From NCBI GenBank assembly GCA_947491025.1, contig CANLIC010000025.1:1-64000 (forward strand): a stretch of 64,000 nt of DNA. The letters run 5' to 3'. The notes beneath the pieces are model-generated. The model was not told where the DNA came from. It worked only from the letters and a program-made list of their open reading frames with translations, and made no database searches. Positions 35,855 through 46,113 of this stretch are shown here, in pieces; the first letter of the stretch is position 1, and every line of letters starts with the position of its first letter. A program made the position numbers and the translations under genes. This DNA is from Myxococcales bacterium (GTDB lineage: Bacteria; Myxococcota_A; UBA9042).

Positions 35855-37168
35855 TCACTCCGCTCGGAAGAAGCGGAAGCGCGAGGCCGAGATCTCGAAC
35901 ATGAACCCGAACTGGAACTCGACCTCGCCGCGCTCGTTGACCAGACCCGCCGGCGGATTCGGATAGGGCCCAGCAGCAGAGAAGGCGCGCATCGCCTCGT
36001 CGTCAAGGAAGCTCAGGCCGCTCGGCTTGCGCACCTGGAGATCCTTCACTTGGCCGGTGGGATCGAGCCGCACGCGCACGATCGTCAGCCGATCGCGCAC
36101 GCCATAGCGCCGACCATTCGGATCGCGAGACTGCCACACCGAGACCGGGTTCCACTCGCCGCCCACCCGCTCGCGCACCCGCTGGTAGAAGTCCCAGTAG
36201 CGGAATTTGCGCGTGTTCAGGAGGTTGGTGTCGCCTTCGTCCTCGACGTCCGGCAGGTAGTCGTTCGAGCCCGGCTCGCCCGACAGCGCCTGCATGTTGT
36301 GCAGGACATTGGCCGAAGACGTCGACGGCAGGAGCAGTCCCGCGCCGCCGCCGCGCGTGACCGAGGGCCGAATCATGTCGGAGCGCGGCGCGCCGTCCGG
36401 TGCAAGCTCTGGAGCGCTCCCTGGGGCCTCAGGTGCCGTCGGCGCAACGCCCGGTTGCGGCCCATGCGTCGGCTGCACGGGGGGCTGCGCGCTCGCCACT
36501 TGCGTCGGCGCGGGGGCCGCCGCCACGGCTGCCGGGGCGCGTCGGGCGCTGCGCACGCGCTCGGCGGTGGCGATTCGCTTGGGGGGGCTCGCGGCCGCCT
36601 GCCCCGCCCGTTCGCCCGGGCGCTGGGCGGGTGGGCCGCTGGCGCCGGCGACCTTGGTCGGATCGCGGCTCCTGCTGTTGGGACTCTGCAGCTCGGACGG
36701 ATTGTCGATGTGGACGCGACCGAGATCACGACCTTTCCGCTGGTGACCACGGCTCTTCTGCTCGCGCTCGACCTGCATGTCGTAGCGCCCGAGGTAGCGC
36801 GCGTCTTGCGGCTGTTGCTCGTGTTCGGGGCGGGCGGTCTCGACGATCTGCCCTTTGGGCTCGGTCTCGGGCGGCTTCTTGATGGGTGGTGGTGGCTCCG
36901 GCCGCGGTGCCAGCGCCACGCGGCGATCCGGGCGGGCAGCGGCTGCGTCGAGCCTCGGCTGGGCGGAGGCCTGTTTGCCGGTACGCTCGGTCCGTCGGTC
37001 TGCGAGCCGCGCCTTGACGCCGAGATGGGCCTGACGCTTGGCGTTTGCCTCGCGCGTGGTGTCGCTGGAGCCGCCGTGGACGAGGAGCAGTGCCAAGCCC
37101 TGCAGCAAGAGCGCCGCCGCCACGATGCCGGCCAGTCCCGCTGCAGCCCTGCGTGTCCAAGCGCCCAT
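35855..37168 (-). CDS. TonB C-terminal domain protein (energy transducer type)
   Basis: 437 residues. One N-terminal transmembrane helix (GLAGIVAAALLLQGLALLLV), a long Pro/Arg/Ala-rich periplasmic spacer with a TonB-like PRPEPPPPIKKPPE stretch, and a C-terminal TonB-like domain beginning near RKFRYWDFYQRVRERVGGEW and containing GQVKDLQVRKPSGLSFLD and EAMRAF. This long form with FYQRVRERV is familiar in Myxococcota. ExbB/ExbD are not in the window, so the motor partner is unknown. The start ATG 37168 follows GGAGG. Confidence 0.85.
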   Translation of the reverse strand: MGAWTRRAAAGLAGIVAAALLLQGLALLLVHGGSSDTTREANAKRQAHLGVKARLADRRTERTGKQASAQPRLDAAAARPDRRVALAPRPEPPPPIKKPPETEPKGQIVETARPEHEQQPQDARYLGRYDMQVEREQKSRGHQRKGRDLGRVHIDNPSELQSPNSRSRDPTKVAGASGPPAQRPGERAGQAAASPPKRIATAERVRSARRAPAAVAAAPAPTQVASAQPPVQPTHGPQPGVAPTAPEAPGSAPELAPDGAPRSDMIRPSVTRGGGAGLLLPSTSSANVLHNMQALSGEPGSNDYLPDVEDEGDTNLLNTRKFRYWDFYQRVRERVGGEWNPVSVWQSRDPNGRRYGVRDRLTIVRVRLDPTGQVKDLQVRKPSGLSFLDDEAMRAFSAAGPYPNPPAGLVNERGEVEFQFGFMFEISASRFRFFRAE

Positions 37169-37373
37169 GCCGCCTCCGCACCCCGCGGTGCCGGCCCTCC
37201 GTCCCACTCTGGAAGCTAAGGGTGCCCCTGGAGGCGGTCAAGCCTGACGGCAAGACGCATGAAGCGGCCCACAGTTGCAGCGCACGGTCGGTTGGCGCTC
37301 GCGATGTGACGCTGCCTCTTGCGCAGGTCACGCGCACACAGCGCTGCGGGTCGCGCCGGCGCCCGCGCTGGGC

Positions 37374-38312
37374 TCAGAACAGGTCGCTTACGCTGTCGCC
37401 ATCATGGATGCGGCGGATCGCGTTGGCCAGGAGCGGAGCCACCGACAAGACCTTGATCTTGCTGCAGGCTTCCGCCTTCTCCCGCACCGGGACGCTGTCG
37501 GTGACGACGACTTCGCGGAAGGGACCGTTCTGAATTCGCTGCAGCGCCGGGCCAGAGAGGACGCCGTGGGTCACCGCGACCGAGACAGAACGCGCGCCGT
37601 TGTCGAGCAAGAAGCGCGCCGCCTCGACCACGGTGCCGCCGGTCGCCATCTCGTCATCGACGATGATCGCGTCCATGCCGTCGACATGGCCGATCAGGTT
37701 GGTGGCGACCGCCTTGTCGTCATCGCCGAAGCGCCGCTTATCGACGATCGCCATCGGCAGGTGCAGGCGGTTGGCGAAGCGCCCGAGCTCCTTGGCCTCA
37801 CCCGCGTCTCCAGCGACCAGCACGGTGTTGGAGAGGTCCCAAGTGCGCAGGTAGTCGCAGAGGATTGGTGCCGCCACAAGGTGATCGGCTGGCATGCGGA
37901 AGAAGCCTTGAATCTGCGGCGAGTGCAGATCCATCGTCAGCACGCGGTCGGCACCGGCGGTCTTGAGCAGATCGGCGACCAGGCGGGCCGCGATGCTGAT
38001 GCGGGGGCGGTCCTTCTTGTCGGAGCGCACGTAGGGCAGGTAGGGCAGCACCGCCGTGACCCGCGCCGCCGAGGCGTGCTTCAGGGCGTCGATGGCGATC
38101 AGCGTCTCGACCAGGTGCTCGTTGACGGGCGGGCTCGAGGTCTGGACGTAGTAGACGTCGCACTCGCGCACGTTGTCGCCGATCTTCACCATCAAGTTGT
38201 CGTTGCTGAACTTGACGACCTCGCTCTTGCCCAGCGCCAGGTCGAGCTGGTCACAGATCGCTGCCGCCAGCTCCGGGTGGCTACGGCCAGCGAACACCTT
38301 GATGCGGTTCAT
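37374..38312 (-). CDS. prs: ribose-phosphate pyrophosphokinase (PRPP synthetase)
   Basis: Makes PRPP from ribose-5-phosphate and ATP for purine, pyrimidine, histidine and tryptophan synthesis. The 312-residue protein, of normal class I length, has the metal/ATP motif DLHSPQIQGFF, flexible-loop residues around KKDRPRISIAA, and the PRPP-binding motif IIVDDEMATGGT. ATG 38312 follows AGGAGTC. It is 69 bases downstream of argG on the same strand. Confidence 0.97.
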   Translation of the reverse strand: MNRIKVFAGRSHPELAAAICDQLDLALGKSEVVKFSNDNLMVKIGDNVRECDVYYVQTSSPPVNEHLVETLIAIDALKHASAARVTAVLPYLPYVRSDKKDRPRISIAARLVADLLKTAGADRVLTMDLHSPQIQGFFRMPADHLVAAPILCDYLRTWDLSNTVLVAGDAGEAKELGRFANRLHLPMAIVDKRRFGDDDKAVATNLIGHVDGMDAIIVDDEMATGGTVVEAARFLLDNGARSVSVAVTHGVLSGPALQRIQNGPFREVVVTDSVPVREKAEACSKIKVLSVAPLLANAIRRIHDGDSVSDLF

Positions 38313-38381
38313 GATCGGTGACTCCTGACGCGGGTGCGCAGTGATGCGGCGGCAAAACGCGCGCCGCCATCACGCCCGAAC

Positions 38382-39647
<1,266 letters not shown>

Positions 39648-40107
39648 CGCCTTCTCCACATTGCGCCCGGCGGAGGCGCCAGGGGGCGGCAGTCTGCGAT
39701 TGCATGGCGCATTGCGTCAAGGCCTGCGACCGCCGCGCGCAGGGCGGTGGCAAAGTCGACGTCAGCGCCGACAACCCTCACCCCCGCCGCTTCGCGGCAC
39801 CCCCTCTCCCGCTGAATCGGGAGAGGGGGGCACTGAATTCATTGTCATGTCGCCCCTCTCCCGCCCGACGGGAGAGGGGGTGAGGGGGTGAGGGTGTCTT
39901 TCGCTCCGGACTTTGAGATGGCCCTGCCGCCGCGCGGACGGGCATGAGCGTCCATCGCAGCGCTGCAAGCGGAGACGCGAGAAGCCGTCCTGGGCCCTTT
40001 CGCCGGAGCAGCCAAGGGCCACCGCTCCGGGGATTGAGTCGGCCGCGGGCATGGCCCATGCTGTGGCGCGCCAGTGCCTCAGAGGGCGGATGGCGGGAGG
40101 GCGTGAC
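39648..40107. other. divergent intergenic region holding the repeat element
   Basis: 460 bases between the argG start and the plus-strand YggX-like gene. The repeat element fills 39774-39926. The rest (39927-40107) shows no recognised gene or site apart from the GGGAGGG ribosome site of the next gene. Confidence 0.5.
39774..39926. repeat. palindromic intergenic repeat, copy 2 (complete)
   Basis: A MITE-like unit with 12-base terminal inverted repeats, ACCCTCACCCCC at 39774-39785 and GGGGGTGAGGGT at 39884-39895. Inside are three hairpins: GCCGC/GCGGC near 39786-39798, CCCCCTCTCCCG/CGGGAGAGGGGG at 39800-39829, and CCCCTCTCCCG/CGGGAGAGGGG around 39853-39879. Bases 39800-39926 match window positions 1-127 with three differences, the identity extending about 30 bases past the right terminal repeat. 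It carries no gene, and any transposition would need functions supplied elsewhere. Confidence 0.88.
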
Positions 40108-40422
40108 ATGACCGATTCGCAGACCGACCCGGCATCCGTGGACTGCGTCACTTGCGGCAAATCGGAGCCCCCGATCGCAGGCCGCGTGACCCTGCGCGAG
40201 CCGCTGCGCAGTGAGGTCCGTGCGCAGGTCGGTGCTGGATGCTGGGCATCCTGGACCGCGCAGCAGCTCCGCATCATCAACGAGTACCGCTTGAATCTGG
40301 CCGAGCCGCGCTCACGCGACGTGCTGGAGTCGGCGGCACGCGACTTCCTCAAGATCGGCGGCGTCGGCGGCGAGGCTCCAACGACGGGTCCGGAGACCGC
40401 GCGCAAGCTCGGCAACCTCTAG
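40108..40422 (+). CDS. YggX-like Fe(II)-trafficking/oxidative damage protein
   Basis: 104 residues. The middle matches the YggX family pattern: VRAQVGAGCWASWTAQQLRI followed by INEYRLNLAEPRSRDVLE, like the W-x-x-W...Q...INEx-L-N segment of E. coli YggX. Family members handle labile iron and protect iron-sulfur enzymes. The N-terminus has two cysteines (Cys13 and Cys16, DCVTCG) where the family normally has one conserved cysteine. ATG 40108 has GGGAGGG seven bases upstream. It is isolated between divergent argG and the convergent TPR gene. Confidence 0.72.
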   Translation: MTDSQTDPASVDCVTCGKSEPPIAGRVTLREPLRSEVRAQVGAGCWASWTAQQLRIINEYRLNLAEPRSRDVLESAARDFLKIGGVGGEAPTTGPETARKLGNL

Positions 40423-40523
40423 CCCAACTCAGCCCATGGCGAAGTCGGCGGCCAATGCAGAGGCTGTGGCTCTGTTGCCAACGGTCTGCACCGCCAAGGG
40501 AGCCCCACCCGGCGGGGGCCGAC

Positions 40524-42044
40524 CTAGCGCCGCTTGCGTCCACGTGCGCCGGGATCGGGCGCGGCAGGGAGCACCGGCGCCGGCGGACGCAGCGCCTCGA
40601 CGTCGAGCAGCAGCACCTCCTGGCGCGCCGGGCGCGGCCGGCGACCCGGGTCGAGCGCCATGGCGAGCCGGTGGTCGGCCTCGTCGCGTTGCCAACGCTG
40701 CAGGGCGCGGAGATCGGCGTCACCGTCGTAGCCATCGGGCAACTCGACGCCCATCGGCAGCGGCTCGGCGACGGGCAGCCCGGCGCTGCTGCGGGCCAGC
40801 GCCGCGCGCCCCTCCTGCCAGTACGTGATCGCGATTCCGATGCGGGCCAGCTCGTGGCCCGGCCGCTGGGTCAGCAAGGCCTCGAAGTCGGTGCGCGCCC
40901 GCCGCGAGTCGCCACGCCGCAAGCGGGCCTCGGCGCGGCAGAAGAGCAGGGCGGCGCCTGGGCGGTCGCCCAAGGCCGGCGCGGTCGCGATTTTTTCGGC
41001 CAGCAGCGTGTCGCCGGCGCGCAGCACTTGGGCGCAGCGCAGGGCCGGGCTCAAACCCCCAGGCAGCGCCGTCGGCCCGTCCCCGCTGCTGGCGTCATCG
41101 GCCGCCGCCTGGCCCGCCATGACGCCTTCGCTGCGCAGCTTGCGCAGGGTCGTCGGCCAAGCCGAGCGCGACGCCAGGTGGTTGGGATCGGCCCGCAGAG
41201 CCGCGCGCAGGGCCATCGCGGCGCGCAGGTAGTCCCGGACGGCCAGCGCCGCCACCGCCTCGCGGTAGCAGCGATCGCCGCTTGGCGCCTCGCGGCAAGC
41301 GAGTCCGGCCAGGTCCGCCGCCTCGGCGGCGCGGCCAGCGGCGATCAACCTCTCGACCTCGCGATCGACCTCGGCGGCGTCGCCTGGCGTCTGCGCCGCA
41401 GCGTCCAGCGCAGCCAGCCGCTCGCGCGCCCACCGCCCAGTCTCGCCCTCGCCATCGGTCGCCACCAGCGACTGCAGCTCGGCGCGCGCGGCGTCGGCGT
41501 TGCCGGCCCCGAGTGCGCAGAGCGCCAGGGATTTGCCCAGCGTCAGCCGCTCGCCGTCGGTCGCCCCGGCCAGGAGCCGCCGGTAGTGGCCCGATGCCGC
41601 GATGAACTTGGCGTCGGCGCGCAAGATCTCCGCCAGCGCGAGGCGGGTATGGCGGGCGTCGGGTCCGAGCTCGAGCGCGCGCTCAAAGGCGGCCTGTGCC
41701 TCGTCGAATTGGCCGTGAATGGCATAGAGCAGGCCGAGCTCGTGCCAGGCCCGCGGCAGCTCGGGCGCCAGCGCCACCAACGCCTTGAACGCGGTCAGCG
41801 CCGCCTCGAAGCGCCCCGCCTTGCGCTCCCCGATGGCCGTGGCGAGCGCTTTGGCCTCAGCGGCGTTGGGCTCCCGACCCGCGGCCGCGGGCGCAGCGGC
41901 GGGGGCAGCAACGGGCGGCGTCTGGGCGGCGGTCGGTGCCGAGGGCGCAAGTACGGCGGCGCAGGCCAGCGCGCCGATGCCGAGCGCGTTGAAGCGGCGC
42001 AGAAGGCCCAGTGGCATCCAAGTCGCTGGCCTTCCGTCGCCCAT
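40524..42044 (-). CDS. exported TPR-repeat protein
   Basis: 506 residues with an N-terminal signal-like segment (LGIGALACAAVLAPSAPTAA), an Ala/Pro linker and a clear TPR pair near residues 85-145 (PRAWHELGLLYAIHGQFDEA, AFERALELGPD), followed by more degenerate helical repeats and a basic C-terminal tail. Likely periplasmic; function unknown. It follows the LeuD-LeuC fusion gene by 68 bases on the same strand and may be its operon partner. ATG 42044 has GAGAGG upstream; ATG 42017 is also possible. Confidence 0.7.
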   Translation of the reverse strand: MGDGRPATWMPLGLLRRFNALGIGALACAAVLAPSAPTAAQTPPVAAPAAAPAAAGREPNAAEAKALATAIGERKAGRFEAALTAFKALVALAPELPRAWHELGLLYAIHGQFDEAQAAFERALELGPDARHTRLALAEILRADAKFIAASGHYRRLLAGATDGERLTLGKSLALCALGAGNADAARAELQSLVATDGEGETGRWARERLAALDAAAQTPGDAAEVDREVERLIAAGRAAEAADLAGLACREAPSGDRCYREAVAALAVRDYLRAAMALRAALRADPNHLASRSAWPTTLRKLRSEGVMAGQAAADDASSGDGPTALPGGLSPALRCAQVLRAGDTLLAEKIATAPALGDRPGAALLFCRAEARLRRGDSRRARTDFEALLTQRPGHELARIGIAITYWQEGRAALARSSAGLPVAEPLPMGVELPDGYDGDADLRALQRWQRDEADHRLAMALDPGRRPRPARQEVLLLDVEALRPPAPVLPAAPDPGARGRKRR

Positions 42045-42112
42045 GCCGCCTCTCTCTCGGGGCCGCGCCAGCGCTGGCAGCTGCCTCGCGCAGCGCCGAA
42101 GCGCCCTGTCCG

Positions 42113-44176
42113 CTACGCGCTGACGTGGCTCGGGGTGTTGCGGCGCGGTCGGCCGCTCTGCTCGATGTCGTCCGGTGCGCCGATGTAGCCGAGCACGGCC
42201 GAGGCCGCGACCACGCGCGGGCTCGCAAGGTAGACGTCGCCGGGGCCACTGCGGCCCGGGAAGTTGCGGTTGATCGCGGAGACCGTGATTTCGTCCGGCC
42301 GAGTGCTGACGCCTGGTCCGGCCTTGATGCAGGCACCGCAGCTCGGGTCGATGACGTTGGCGCCCGCGGCCTCGAAGATCGCGAGGTAGCCCTTGCCGAT
42401 GGCGTACTCCTTGATCTTCTGGCTGCCGAACTGGATGTAGAGCTGGACGCCGTCCGCCACTTTGCGGCCCTTGTGCAGGGCGTCCGAGAGCACGGCGGCG
42501 TACATGTCCATGTCGGCCATCTTGCCGCCGGTGCAGCTGCCGCCATAGGCGATGTCGATGTGGATGCGATCGCCGAGGTCCGCCAACGGCACGCCATTAC
42601 GCGGATCGCCTGGCCGCGCCACCATCAGCGCGAGGTCATCGAGGGCGACCTGGAAGCTCTCGGAGTACTGGGCGCCGACGTCCGGCTCCAGCAGGAAGCC
42701 CTTCGCCGAGGCCAGGTCGAAGCCTGGGCGGATCTGCGCCAACCAGCGCAGCGTCACGTCGTCGGCGGCGATGATGCCGGTCGTGGCGCCTGCCTCGACC
42801 GCCATGTTGGTCAGGGTCGCGCGCTCGTCCATCGACAAGAAGGCGACGCCCGGACCACCGAACTCGAGCACCTTGCCGATCGCGTGGCCTTCCTTGATGT
42901 AGGGGAAGGCCATCACGTGCAGCATCACGTCTTTGGCGGCCACGCCCTGCGGCAGGCGGCCATGGAGGTCGATGCGCACGCTCTGCGGCACGCCGACGCG
43001 GATGTCGCCGGTGTACCAGGTGTTGGCCATGTCGGTGCTGCCGACGCCAAAAGCGAAGGCGCCGAGCGCGCCCGCCGTGCAGGTGTGGCTGTCGGTGCCG
43101 ACGACGATGTCGCCGGGAGCGCCGAGATCTTCGAGCACCGCGTTGTGGCAGATCGCCTCGCTGCCGCGGCCGTCCGGCGTCTCGTCGTAGAGACGGATCC
43201 CCTGCTCGGCGCAGAACGCGCGCTGGATGACGGCGAGGTCGGCAGCCTTCTGGTCGAGCCCCAACTTGCGGTGGGCCTCTGGCATGACGCGGTCGAGGAA
43301 GGTCAGGTGATCGCGGAAGGCGAAGACCGAGCCCGGGTCGCGCACCTTGGCGTCGCGGCCGAGCGCGGCCTTGAACGACGCCTGCGCCATCGCCGTCGTG
43401 TAGTCATGGCTGAAGCGCACGCCGGTCCGCACGAAGACCGCGTCTCCGGGCTGCACCGCGACGGCCCCGGTCTGGCCAGTAGTGGCGTCGATGATGGCGT
43501 GATGCGCGATCAGCTTCTCGGCCAGCGTCATCGGCCGCGCCGGGGTCGACAACTCGGGCGGACGCACCGCTCCGCTGAGCCGGGCGCGGTTGTAGGCGAA
43601 GAGGCCGCCGTGCTCGACGATGTCGCGCGCGACCGGGTCCAGGCCCTCGGTGAACTCGGCCAGCGGGATCGCCTCGCCGGCTTGGATGCGGGGGATGAGC
43701 CCGAAGTCGGTCGAGGTCAGCAGGCCGATGTTCTGGCAATTCTGGCCGTAGATCTTCTCGACGCTGCGCGCGATGACGAGCCGAATGCCGGCGGCCTGTT
43801 CAGAGAAGGGCGCCGTCTCGCGGCTGCTGCCGCAGCCTTTGGACAGGCCCGAGACGATGACCTGGAAGCCGCCGCGCTGGATTTCGCGCGCACGCACGAT
43901 GCCGCCGCGTAGGCCGACCAGGCAGTACTCGCCGAGCGTCTCGTCGAAGTAGAAGCAGACCCAGCCCGGCGTCAGCTCGTCGGTCGAGATGTTGTCGACC
44001 AGGGGCTCTTCGGGCAGCCAACCGATGTCTTCGCCGTCGAGCTGGCGGCGCACCAAGGCAGCGTCCCGGTAAAGGAACAGGATGCGTCCACCGAAGGTCA
44101 ACGCGCCGCCGCGACCGGTCGCGGGGGGCGACGTAGGTTCGCCCGTGGCCTCGGTCTGTCCTACTGCTGTTGTCAT
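42113..44176 (-). CDS. aconitase-family hydro-lyase, fused LeuD-like swivel plus LeuC-like catalytic part
   Basis: 687 residues in one frame. The first 215 form the swivel (LeuD-like) domain with SKGCGSSRETAPFSEQAAG and NCQNIGLL; the rest is LeuC-like, with the cluster and substrate motifs GTDSHTCTAGALGAFAFG, GGSCTGGKMADM, DPSCGACIKAGPG and INRNFPGRSG. The order swivel-then-catalytic is the reverse of aconitase A and lacks the HEAT domain of aconitase B. Substrate may be isopropylmalate, homocitrate-type or another 2-hydroxyacid. It follows a LeuB-family dehydrogenase gene by 43 bases, so the pair would do isomerisation then oxidative decarboxylation. ATG 44176 has GGGGGGAGAG upstream. Confidence 0.88.
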   Translation of the reverse strand: MTTAVGQTEATGEPTSPPATGRGGALTFGGRILFLYRDAALVRRQLDGEDIGWLPEEPLVDNISTDELTPGWVCFYFDETLGEYCLVGLRGGIVRAREIQRGGFQVIVSGLSKGCGSSRETAPFSEQAAGIRLVIARSVEKIYGQNCQNIGLLTSTDFGLIPRIQAGEAIPLAEFTEGLDPVARDIVEHGGLFAYNRARLSGAVRPPELSTPARPMTLAEKLIAHHAIIDATTGQTGAVAVQPGDAVFVRTGVRFSHDYTTAMAQASFKAALGRDAKVRDPGSVFAFRDHLTFLDRVMPEAHRKLGLDQKAADLAVIQRAFCAEQGIRLYDETPDGRGSEAICHNAVLEDLGAPGDIVVGTDSHTCTAGALGAFAFGVGSTDMANTWYTGDIRVGVPQSVRIDLHGRLPQGVAAKDVMLHVMAFPYIKEGHAIGKVLEFGGPGVAFLSMDERATLTNMAVEAGATTGIIAADDVTLRWLAQIRPGFDLASAKGFLLEPDVGAQYSESFQVALDDLALMVARPGDPRNGVPLADLGDRIHIDIAYGGSCTGGKMADMDMYAAVLSDALHKGRKVADGVQLYIQFGSQKIKEYAIGKGYLAIFEAAGANVIDPSCGACIKAGPGVSTRPDEITVSAINRNFPGRSGPGDVYLASPRVVAASAVLGYIGAPDDIEQSGRPRRNTPSHVSA

Positions 44177-44219
44177 GCTCTCCCCCCAACCAATGGCGTC
44201 GCCGGTCCGGCGCGGCCGT

Positions 44220-45305
44220 CTACGCGTGCGCCGGGACCCAAGGCGTGGCCGGCGCAGCGTCGAGCGCCGCGCAAATTCGGGCCGTCACCTCTGCCGTGCC
44301 CAGGCTGCCGCCGAGATCGGGCGTGGTGGCGCCGGCGCGCACCGCGTCTTCCACAGCCTGCTCGATGGCCGACGCAGCCTGCGCTGTGGCCGCACTGCCC
44401 TCGTCCCCCAGCAGCATCGCAGCCGACAGAATCGCTGCCATCGGGTTGGCGATGCCCTTGCCGGCGATGTCGGGCGCCGAGCCGTGCACCGGCTCATACA
44501 AGGCGTGCCGGCCCGGGTGCAGACTCGAGGAGGGCGCCAACCCCAGGCCGCCGACCAACGCCGCTGCCAGGTCCGAGAGGATGTCTCCGATGAGGTTGTC
44601 GCCGACGATGACATCGAACTCGTGCGGGTGGGTGACCATGCGCATCGCCGCGACGTCGGCGTACAGCGTGCGAGCCTGGATATCCGGGTATTCGTTGCGA
44701 ATTGCGGCGAGGCTCTTGCGCCACAGGCCGTGAGCCTCAGGGATGGCGTTGGCCTTGTCGCACAGCGTCAGCACACCACGTCGGCGTCGGGCCAGCTCGA
44801 ACGCGTGCCGCAGCAGCCGATCGCAGGCCGGCCGCGTCGCGATCATCACGCTCTGCGCGACCTCGTCGGCGGTGTCGGGCCGTAGGCTGCCGCCAATGCC
44901 GACGTAGACGCTCTCGGTGTTCTCGCGCACCACGGCCATATCGATGCTTGGCGTACCGCGCAGGGGGCATAGCCGTGGGTCGAGCAGGCGCACCGGCCGC
45001 AGGTTCACGTAGAGATCGAGGCGCTGTCGCAGGCCGAGCAGGATGTCCTTGGCCTGGATGTTGCTCGGCACGCGCGGATCGCCGAACGCGCCGAGCAGGA
45101 TGCGGGTGTGATCGTCGCGCAGCCGGCGGAAGTCGGCGTCCGGCAGGGTGTCGCCGGTCCGCAGGTAGCGCTCGGCCCCGAGGTCGAAGTGCTCGCCCTG
45201 CCAGGAGAAGCCGAAGCGGGCCGCCGCGGCATCGAGCACCGTGCAGGCAGCGGAGATCACCTCCGTGCCGATGCCGTCGCCCGGGAGCAATGCGACTCGG
45301 ATCAT
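44220..45305 (-). CDS. isocitrate/isopropylmalate/tartrate dehydrogenase family protein (LeuB-like)
   Basis: 361 residues. NAD-dependent beta-decarboxylating dehydrogenase: start MIRVALLPGDGIGTEV, LYVNLRPVR, AVVRENTESVYVGIGG, metal-binding aspartates in VGDNLIGDILSDLAAAL, and LYEPVHGSAPDIAGKGIANP. ATG 45305 has AGGAGG upstream. The loop residues do not let me choose between 3-isopropylmalate, homoisocitrate and tartrate/malate substrates. The adjacent fused isomerase supports a 2-hydroxyacid chain-elongation step such as leucine synthesis, but no leuA-like synthase is in the window. Confidence 0.9.
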   Translation of the reverse strand: MIRVALLPGDGIGTEVISAACTVLDAAAARFGFSWQGEHFDLGAERYLRTGDTLPDADFRRLRDDHTRILLGAFGDPRVPSNIQAKDILLGLRQRLDLYVNLRPVRLLDPRLCPLRGTPSIDMAVVRENTESVYVGIGGSLRPDTADEVAQSVMIATRPACDRLLRHAFELARRRRGVLTLCDKANAIPEAHGLWRKSLAAIRNEYPDIQARTLYADVAAMRMVTHPHEFDVIVGDNLIGDILSDLAAALVGGLGLAPSSSLHPGRHALYEPVHGSAPDIAGKGIANPMAAILSAAMLLGDEGSAATAQAASAIEQAVEDAVRAGATTPDLGGSLGTAEVTARICAALDAAPATPWVPAHA

Positions 45306-45456
45306 CCTCAGGGCCTCCTGACACGGCGTTGGGTGGACGCCGAGCCCGAGCAGGGTAGCGGAGCAATTGCCGATGTGCCAACCGTTCCTGCAGCGCCCCG
45401 GGCGCCTGGGCGCTGCCGACGCCGCCCGCAGGGTGCGAGCGGGCCGCATTGACCCT

Positions 45457-46113
45457 TCAGCGGAGCCAGACGCAGAAGCCGACACCCCCGCCGAATCCAC
45501 CCCGGAACAGCGTGAACTCATTGGAGGTCGTCGACCCCGTGAGCGGGCTCCGGGCGTCGCCGTTGATCGCCAACACCGGGCCAAGGCTGCCAACGATGGA
45601 GAATTGATCGCTGAAGAAGTACAGGGCGCGCAGGGGCGCTTCGATGGCAAATCCGGCGCGGGTCGCGGGGTCCGCCTTGGCGCCGTCGTCAGCGCGGGCG
45701 AGGCCGAGCGTGACCCGCAGGCCGGTGGTCAGGTTGACGCGCGGCGAGCGAAAGACCGCGAAGTGGCCACCCAGGCTCGCGAACGCGGCCCACGACATCG
45801 CCTTGTCCGGCGCCGTTCGCAGGTGCATCCCCACGAGAAATTCCCAGCCGAAGTCGTTGATCCAGCCCCACATACCGAGGCCGCTGGCGCGAATGTCGGG
45901 GGAGAGGCCGGCGGGCCGTGCGCCTCCGTCCAGCGCGATCAGCGTCTCTTCGAAGCCGATGCCGAGCTTGCCATCCATGGCGTAGGCGTGGGCATCGTCG
46001 GGCGCCATCGCCAGCGCAAGGCTTGCGCAGAGCGCCGCAGAGCCGATCGCCGACCGTCCAAGTCGCGCCAAGCGCCTCCCCGCCAAGCCGGCGTCGCCTC
46101 GGGATCGCTTCAT
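45457..46113 (-). CDS. putative outer-membrane beta-barrel protein
   Basis: 218 residues. Signal peptide (SAIGSAALCASLALAMAPDD, cleavage near AHA-Y at 43), then alternating Gly/aromatic strands such as WGWINDFGWEFLVGMHL, FASLGGHFAVF, NLTTGLRVTLGLA and a C-terminal FRGGFGGGVGFCVWLR, which looks like a small outer-membrane barrel, though the last residue is Arg rather than the usual aromatic. The start ATG overlaps the argB stop by ATGA, an unexpected coupling. No family recognised. Confidence 0.65.
   Translation of the reverse strand: MKRSRGDAGLAGRRLARLGRSAIGSAALCASLALAMAPDDAHAYAMDGKLGIGFEETLIALDGGARPAGLSPDIRASGLGMWGWINDFGWEFLVGMHLRTAPDKAMSWAAFASLGGHFAVFRSPRVNLTTGLRVTLGLARADDGAKADPATRAGFAIEAPLRALYFFSDQFSIVGSLGPVLAINGDARSPLTGSTTSNEFTLFRGGFGGGVGFCVWLR

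Noticed and set aside
39774..39926. CRISPR or IS interpretation of the repeat
   Set aside because: There is no regular spacer array and no transposase gene; the unit is a single palindromic element.
40501..40523. A GC-rich hairpin between the convergent YggX-like and TPR genes
   Set aside because: The stem is only five bases and no T-run follows, so a terminator cannot be supported.
42011..43912. A 633-codon open frame on the plus strand
   Set aside because: Opposite the LeuD-LeuC gene, which has clear aconitase motifs; no sense in the plus-strand translation.
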